From Isoetes taiwanensis (Eukaryota; Streptophyta; Lycopodiopsida; Isoetales; Isoetaceae), in contig JAJEKV010000110.1 of NCBI GenBank assembly GCA_021234155.1, forward strand, positions 2,572,338 through 2,636,337: a stretch of DNA of 64,000 nt, read 5' to 3'. Position numbers and translations under genes: made by a program. Under the pieces are notes generated by a model. It saw only the letters and a list, made by a program, of their open reading frames with translations. It was not told where the DNA came from and made no database searches. Of the stretch, positions 58,519 through 64,000 are shown piece after piece; the first letter of the stretch is position 1, and each line of letters begins with the position of its first letter.

Positions 58519-59239
58519 ACATCTTGTAGTTATTGCAGTTATCCTTAGGGCATTTATTCCCGCCCATTATCTGTACCACAAGGATACTAACCGGATTCTG
58601 GCATGTAAACTTGTCAATCCAAAATCTTGGACCCGACTTATAGCTTGCACTCTGTTTTCAGGATCTACAAATTCAGAAAAGTTCGTAGCTGAGGCTATAT
58701 TTATGTCAGGGTATCAAACCTTGAGTTCCAGCCCTTGTAGTCGGAATAGATGTTTAGCACAAAATTCCTACTACTTTAGTGCTTAATCAGGGTTTGTAGG
58801 CGTGGACCTAACCTTGGTCGTGTAGAGCGTCTCCATAGTCCTTATAGCAGTACCCTAAACTTTTGATCTAGACAATTTGTAGAGTTAAATAAAAATTCAC
58901 GTTACTGCTAAACAATGGTACCCTAGTACAAGGTAAATAATCTAAACTGTTGATTTAGATAACTTATGTAGTTAGAATTAAAGCCATGTATCTGTTAAAT
59001 CATGGCCCAATAGTATAAGCTATAAATAATCAAATTCCAAATATTTCAAGACCAATACTAAAGACTAGAATATTGGTGAGCACACTCCTTGTTTATGAAA
59101 AGATTTTACGGTATAGCTTTGCTCTATCCTATAGAACCATAGTCCATCTGAAGTCATCATGCCTAAGCTTGTGTACTACTCAAATCGTGAATAAAGGAAA
59201 CACCTAGGGTTATAATACAAATATAAGGAAAAAAAATTG

Positions 59240-59545
59240 GGTCTTTGCGGATGCAAATGGTGCCATCAAGGTGCCATTTTGGGGAATGTCTCTGCCCCCC
59301 ATGGCACCCCAAATGGGGCTATACCCTTGTCACCCCAAATGGCGCCATTTCAGGGGTATACTTGCCCCCCCTAGCACCCCCCAAATGGCGCCTCAAATGG
59401 CTCCATGGTGCCATTTGGGGGGTATACATGCCCCCTCTGGCATCCCCCAAATGACACCATTTGGGTGGTATACCTGCTCCCCTGGCACCCCCCAAATGGC
59501 TCCATGGGGGCTCACAGCCATTTGGGGATTGTGAGGGGGAGGTAT
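59240..59545. repeat. GC-rich minisatellite, copy 2
   Basis: Equivalent of 30173-30490 with slightly fewer complete units on the left (about 59270-59340 is shortened). Confidence 0.85.
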
Positions 59546-60264
59546 ACATGTGATGAATGGCTCTAATAACAAGACAGTGCATATAGAATGAAGACAATGC
59601 ATCCAGCAAAAAAAATACCACAGTAAAGAAGGCTTTTTAGAGGGCTTACCTGGGTATGCTGGTCACCATTTTGTGAAGAAAACTATTGGCGACTGGAGTA
59701 TATGGATCTTGTAAGAACGTTGCCTCAAAAAGAAGCGCCCAAAACCCTGTGCAAATAGTTAATGTACCTGAAAATAAATGACTGCAAGAAGACGTCTAGA
59801 AGCGCTAATTGGTAAGGAACCATCGAAGACCATGCATCCTCCCATAGACATATCTATACAAGCACCTAAAGAAATGATATGTCGAGCAGCAACAGCAAAT
59901 TTGGAATTTCAAATTTTGAATTTCAAATTTGAGCGGGCGGAGGGGTTTCAAATTTGGGCGGGTTTTTTAAATTTACGCCCACCTTACAAGTCTGCCAAAT
60001 TCGCCATGGCTTCCACGGGCTCCGCCATACCCATTCGCCAGCGCTGCCCGCATCCCGCATGCTTCATGCCGCCTGCGACTGCCAGCGCCAGCTTCGACTA
60101 CCAGTGGCGCCTGCCGCTAGATGGCCTAGTGCTAGCGCCAGCGCCTAGCGTCTTTGTTTTCATCACTCTAGACACTAAAGATACCAGAAATCATAAAGGC
60201 AAGTCTCCAACGCAAAGGTAGGTCTTCTTTTACTTGATTTTGAGTTTTCTTAGTCAACCAGTTG

Positions 60265-60900
60265 TTTGATGCATATTGAGGATGCAAATGGCATGCATCC
60301 TTAGCATGGTTACCAAATGCATGTTGAGGAATGCAAATGGCATCAAATGCATGCTGATCATTTGCATCCTCAACATCCATTCGATATAGCAGACCAAATG
60401 CATACTGGTGAATATGCATCCTCTAGAAATGGCACCTTGAGGATGCAAATTGCACCTGCAGCACCTCCAAAAATTATTTTATTTTTATTTTATTTTTTTT
60501 AAGTGCTGTAGATGCAAATGGCGTCATAAGATGCCATTTTTAAGCATGCTGAGGATGCAAATGGCTGGTGCCATTTGCTGCGGGATCCCGCAACACCCCC
60601 AAACAAAAAGAAAAAAAAAATTAAAGTTTTTTTTTTTTTGCGGGACGCCATTTGCATCCTCAAAATGCCATTTCTAAACATGCTGATTTGCATCCTCAGC
60701 ATGCATTTGATACAGCAGACCATATGCATGCTTGTGAAACATGCATTTAGTAAAGCATACCATGCTAAGTATGCACGCCATTTGCATCCTCAATATGCAT
60801 CAAACATTGTTTTTATTTTATTTTTTGGAAACTTTTTTTGCTGCTGCAGGTGCAAATGGCGCCATGGATCCTGAAGGTGCCATTTTTTATTTTACTTTCA
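60265..60900. repeat. ATGCAAAT array, copy 2
   Basis: Same arrangement as 31195-31850. Here more of the repeats read cleanly (for example CATGCTGATTTGCATCCTCAG at about 60677-60697, where copy 1 has CATGTCGATTTAGATCCTC). Confidence 0.8.
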
Positions 60901-60939
60901 AAGCATGTTGACGATGTATTCACCAGCATTCATTTGGTC

Positions 60940-61166
60940 TGCTATAACAAATGCATGTTCAAATATGCCAGGAGATTTGGTGTGGCATCAACTTCGTTCA
61001 GCTTGGTACCACTGAAGATTTCAGTTACACCGAGATTAAAAATGCAGCTTACAATTTTGACGAAGAGGCATTTAGTGGGGCAGGATTTGACCTTCTTATG
61101 AATGTTGCCAAAGAAAAGCATGATCCTATTAATGACGGTGATTCAATTCAACAACAAATTTCGTAA
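60940..61166 (+). pseudogene. Possible receptor-like-kinase fragment, copy 2
   Basis: Better preserved than copy 1. It reads FVQLGTTEDFSYTEIKNAAY, then NFDEEAFSGAGFDLLMNV, and stops at 61166. The FSYTEIKNA..NF pattern is like the region ahead of the kinase domain in plant receptor-like kinases, but no kinase motifs follow. Confidence 0.28.
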
Positions 61167-62577
61167 AAAAAAAATTTAACAAATCAACATTCATGCACTG
61201 CTTCATAAACAAATTTTCTTGTTGTGTATAAATTTGTCAATTTGAGAAGGTAACGATGCCCTCTTTGTGTAAAATAGGTAAATCTTGCTAACGTAAGTTG
61301 CAATTTTATATTATTTTTTGCTGTTTTGTTTTTCCTCTGATATTAATGGTGCCAAATTTGGACAAAATATGTGTGAAAAAATGTTAAATGGCACCATATT
61401 ATCATATAAAACGCCTTAAAAATGTCTTCAAAACAAGTTCGTCCCTAGTTGGAATCACGAAATTTCTCATTTTAATGAAATTGTGCTTCAGTTGGGAAGT
61501 TTTCTCACACTTGCGAATGGACGAAATCAGGTTGGAGGAGAGATAATGCCACCAGATTATTTTTGTCACAACCTGCCACGAAGCAAAGGCAGGGCGACGT
61601 AACAGACTAATGGGGATCCGCCCCAAGAACATAGAATTTGAGTTGGGTCCTTCAATTCTTCATCACCAATGGCATAGGTGAGAAATCAGACAAAAACCTT
61701 TAAGCCTCATGAATTATGATATTGTAAGGGTAGTCACGATCGACCGAAATTCCACAGTCAAGCTCAAATCAATTAGATTACCCTCGTACAAATCAAAGTC
61801 AAGATGCTGCATAATGACTTGACTTGATACTATGCTTCATCAGCTAAGACTAACAGATAGCCCAATTATTTTTTTTTAACCGATATTTGTTAAACGATCA
61901 TTCATTAACAGAGCATCTCACTCTAAGCTTTAACTTATATGCCATTATGTGCATCTCACTCTAAGCTTTAACTTATATGCCATTATGTGCTGCATGTTAC
62001 AGCTGCAGAATTTTATTTGCATCATTAGACTATGATTCCACAAACTAACCACTACCTTTCTCATGAACTTATCACAGTTGTACGTTTTTTACGTCTAAAT
62101 GGCAAATATTTCTGCTAATCCCGCCACAACAGATAATAAAATTGTACTGTTTTTTACACACTGCATTTTCCAATTACAAGGCTTCTTGATCAAATAAATC
62201 ATAAATTTAAATTATACACAACGGCTCCACATGTGATTCTGAACTGCAAAGTGAACCTTTACGTAGAGGATTTTTCTGGGGTTTAGAGGGGATAAATGGG
62301 CAGTTTGTCCTTGAAGACAACGTGAACAAACCCAATGTAAAGAATAATTTATCCAAATCAAGCCACAGTTGGCAGAAACAGAAAATCTTGTGATATACTC
62401 CACCTTCACGCGCCAGCCATGTACAAAAGGCAGGGAGGCAATTAAGAACCATGATTACAGATTTATCAAGCTGACTTTAAAAGCCCAAAAAACTGAAGCA
62501 AGATGATCGCTATCATCCCATTGGGGCCTTGTTTTCTGAAGAAAAGAAACAAAGTGTCTTTCCAAAATACACACCCT
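61167..62577. other. Spacer downstream of the second S-acyltransferase copy
   Basis: Counterpart of 32109-33523, nearly identical, including the ATCTCACTCTAAGC tandem duplication (about 61913-62000). No gene is recognised. Confidence 0.5.
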
Positions 62578-63812
62578 CTAGAACTCCTGCCCTTCCATAT
62601 CAGATCTGACAGGATAATCCAGTCCCTTGAGAACAGGCATTCTTCTTATATCTTCCTCCGCATACATTGGAAGGAACCAATATAGCCGTCGCGTCCCAAA
62701 AACCTTCAAATAAAAAAACATGAATCCATTATTGTTTTTCATAGATATACTTCCAATGTAAGAGGAACTTCTGCTGACAAACCTGCTCAAAATTTCTCCT
62801 GCGCCCTAGGTCATACCTCCACCTTGCTGTCGTTTTTTTCTCATAGGCCTATTGAGGTAGATGATCCATTTTAGAGAATGGCTATGACATATCAGTGCAC
62901 CAATGTTCTAAAAGGTATTACCTCTATAGTGGTTTGTGTTGCCCATACAAGAGAAACATGCATGATAAAGGAAGCCCAAGACACTCAGTGCAAAAGCTAA
63001 GTCTAGCACTGAACAGACATAAGAACCTTGGCGTTAATATCAGCACAGTTATGGAGAGGAGAAATTAAGATGTCAGATATAGAAAGTTACCAAACCAAGA
63101 AATGTAGTTGCCAGGTTTCCTGGTGCAGTAGAATCAGGGTTGTCGTCTGAATCTGTGAAAAATGATATAAAATGTGGCAACAAGGAGACACTTACTAGCG
63201 TTGTCTCCAAAAATGTATAGAACTGAAAGAAGAAAAACAGAATTGTAAGTTACAATATGAATCAGCCATCAAATACGAAGACAAAGAAAATTCTTGTACC
63301 CATTAATCCACCCAGAATCGTCTATGTTTGTTACATTTTCTTGGCTTTAGACATTGCTAACATAGTCCATGGATAGAATAGCTTCCTGGTCTATACACAT
63401 GTCTATACATCCTATAGGAATAAGCATTCACTTCAAGAACTGTAACCCACATACAGACATATCCTACTTGTCAAACATTAATGAAAGACCAACGAGGTGT
63501 TCCACACCCAGGTGCCCTGGTTGAGATAAAAATGAAAAAAGTTTTTAAGCTTTGAGAACCCGATGATTACTTATTTAGGTGGATAGTTTCATAATAACAA
63601 TCAAACGGAAATTATAACATGGAAAACATTGTACAAGTGGAAAAAACTATAAGAACCTCAGAAAGACAAAATCAGAAGCTCCATTTAGGTCCTAATAACA
63701 AATCATGGAGAGATAGTGACCAAGAAAAGAAGAAACGCTTTGTAATTACGCGCACCCACGCAATTTACAACCCAAACACAATGATGGTCCATCTTCAACA
63801 CACAACGTCCAC
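62578..63812 (-). CDS. DHHC-type protein S-acyltransferase, copy 2, partial (exons 3-7)
   Basis: The last five exons of a second copy of the gene at 33524-36676: 63812-63721 (contains DHHC), 63222-63091, 63008-62922, 62848-62783 and 62703-62578. Exons 1 and 2 lie past the window edge. The DHHC exon, the exon encoding [15 protein letters not shown] and the last exon are identical to copy 1. The fourth exon lacks one C (63091 onward, ACCAAACCAAG against ACCAAACCCAAG). The fifth has a net gain of one base, with changes around TTGCCCATACAAG. The two shifts nearly cancel but garble about 30 residues, including the VAGNTT part of the TTxE motif region. Either it is an early pseudogene or these are assembly errors. 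It is also possible that this is the other allele. Confidence 0.8.
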
Positions 63813-64000
63813 CTAGAGAAGCAAACAAATAAGTAATAAGTGATATGCAAAAAAAGCAGCATTTGTCTCAATTACCTAATCAGAAAAAGTAAAGGGGCAG
63901 AAAACATACTTACACAAGTCACGAAATGTTATGTGTGAAGTTTTTAATTTTGTATAATACCCTACTCAAAAGGCAGATTACTTTCTTGCTCAATAGGAAT

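Larger units (their letters stand above)
47423..64000 (+). repeat. Segmental duplication, copy 2
   Basis: Collinear with 18221 to about 34960 in the same orientation and continuing past the window end. The left junction lies inside the LINE: sequence before 47423 is unrelated to that before 18221. Within it the LINE portion (47423-51000) shows heavy CAG/CTG scrambling, while 59800-64000 is nearly identical to copy 1. Confidence 0.95.

Overview
The window is eukaryotic nuclear DNA from a land plant. The evidence is spliced genes with plant-type GT..AG introns (a GDSL esterase/lipase and a DHHC S-acyltransferase of the PAT13-16 type), Ty3/gypsy and LINE retrotransposons, an LTR element primed by initiator tRNA-Met, and large stretches of non-coding repeats. 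The transposon load and degenerate repeats would suit a large-genome lineage such as a fern or gymnosperm, but the sequence alone does not fix the species.

Layout. 1-2.5 kb: a short gene remnant resembling the C-terminal FNR-binding motif of TIC62/TROL. 2.55-16.76 kb: a minus-strand Ty3/gypsy element (RT, RNase H, integrase) split inside RNase H by a 12.36-kb minus-strand LTR element at 3455-15811. That element has ~1.7-kb LTRs, a PBS, a PPT and a probable 5-bp target duplication, but no recognisable pol, so it looks non-autonomous (LARD-like). It carries a small ORF whose N-terminus closely resembles the histone H3 tail. 17.2-21.8 kb: a decayed LINE. 22.4-23.85 kb: an intact five-exon GDSL gene. 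24-32 kb: intergenic DNA with a 1.2-kb insertion flanked by 20-bp direct repeats, several minisatellites and pieces of an unrecognised minus-strand gene. 33.5-36.7 kb: an intact seven-exon DHHC S-acyltransferase gene on the minus strand. 37.5-38.4 kb: a frameshifted single-domain HUH (Rep-type) endonuclease, probably from a Replitron-like transposon. 38.5-47.4 kb: repeats, a 340-bp GAAG microsatellite, an unrecognised degenerate minus-strand gene and a LINE fragment.

From about 47,423 to the end, the sequence from about 18,221 to 34,960 is repeated in the same order and orientation (offset about 29.05-29.2 kb). This second copy contains the 3' part of the LINE, a damaged GDSL copy, all the same intergenic repeats and the last five exons of the S-acyltransferase. 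It is either a 29-kb tandem segmental duplication broken inside the LINE, or two haplotypes assembled in series.

Differences between the two copies, and between the two LTRs, concentrate at CAG/CTG (CHG) sites as multi-base scrambles. That pattern looks like long-read base-calling error at CHG-methylated cytosines rather than mutation. Many frameshifts in the transposons, and some in the second gene copies, should be read with this in mind.
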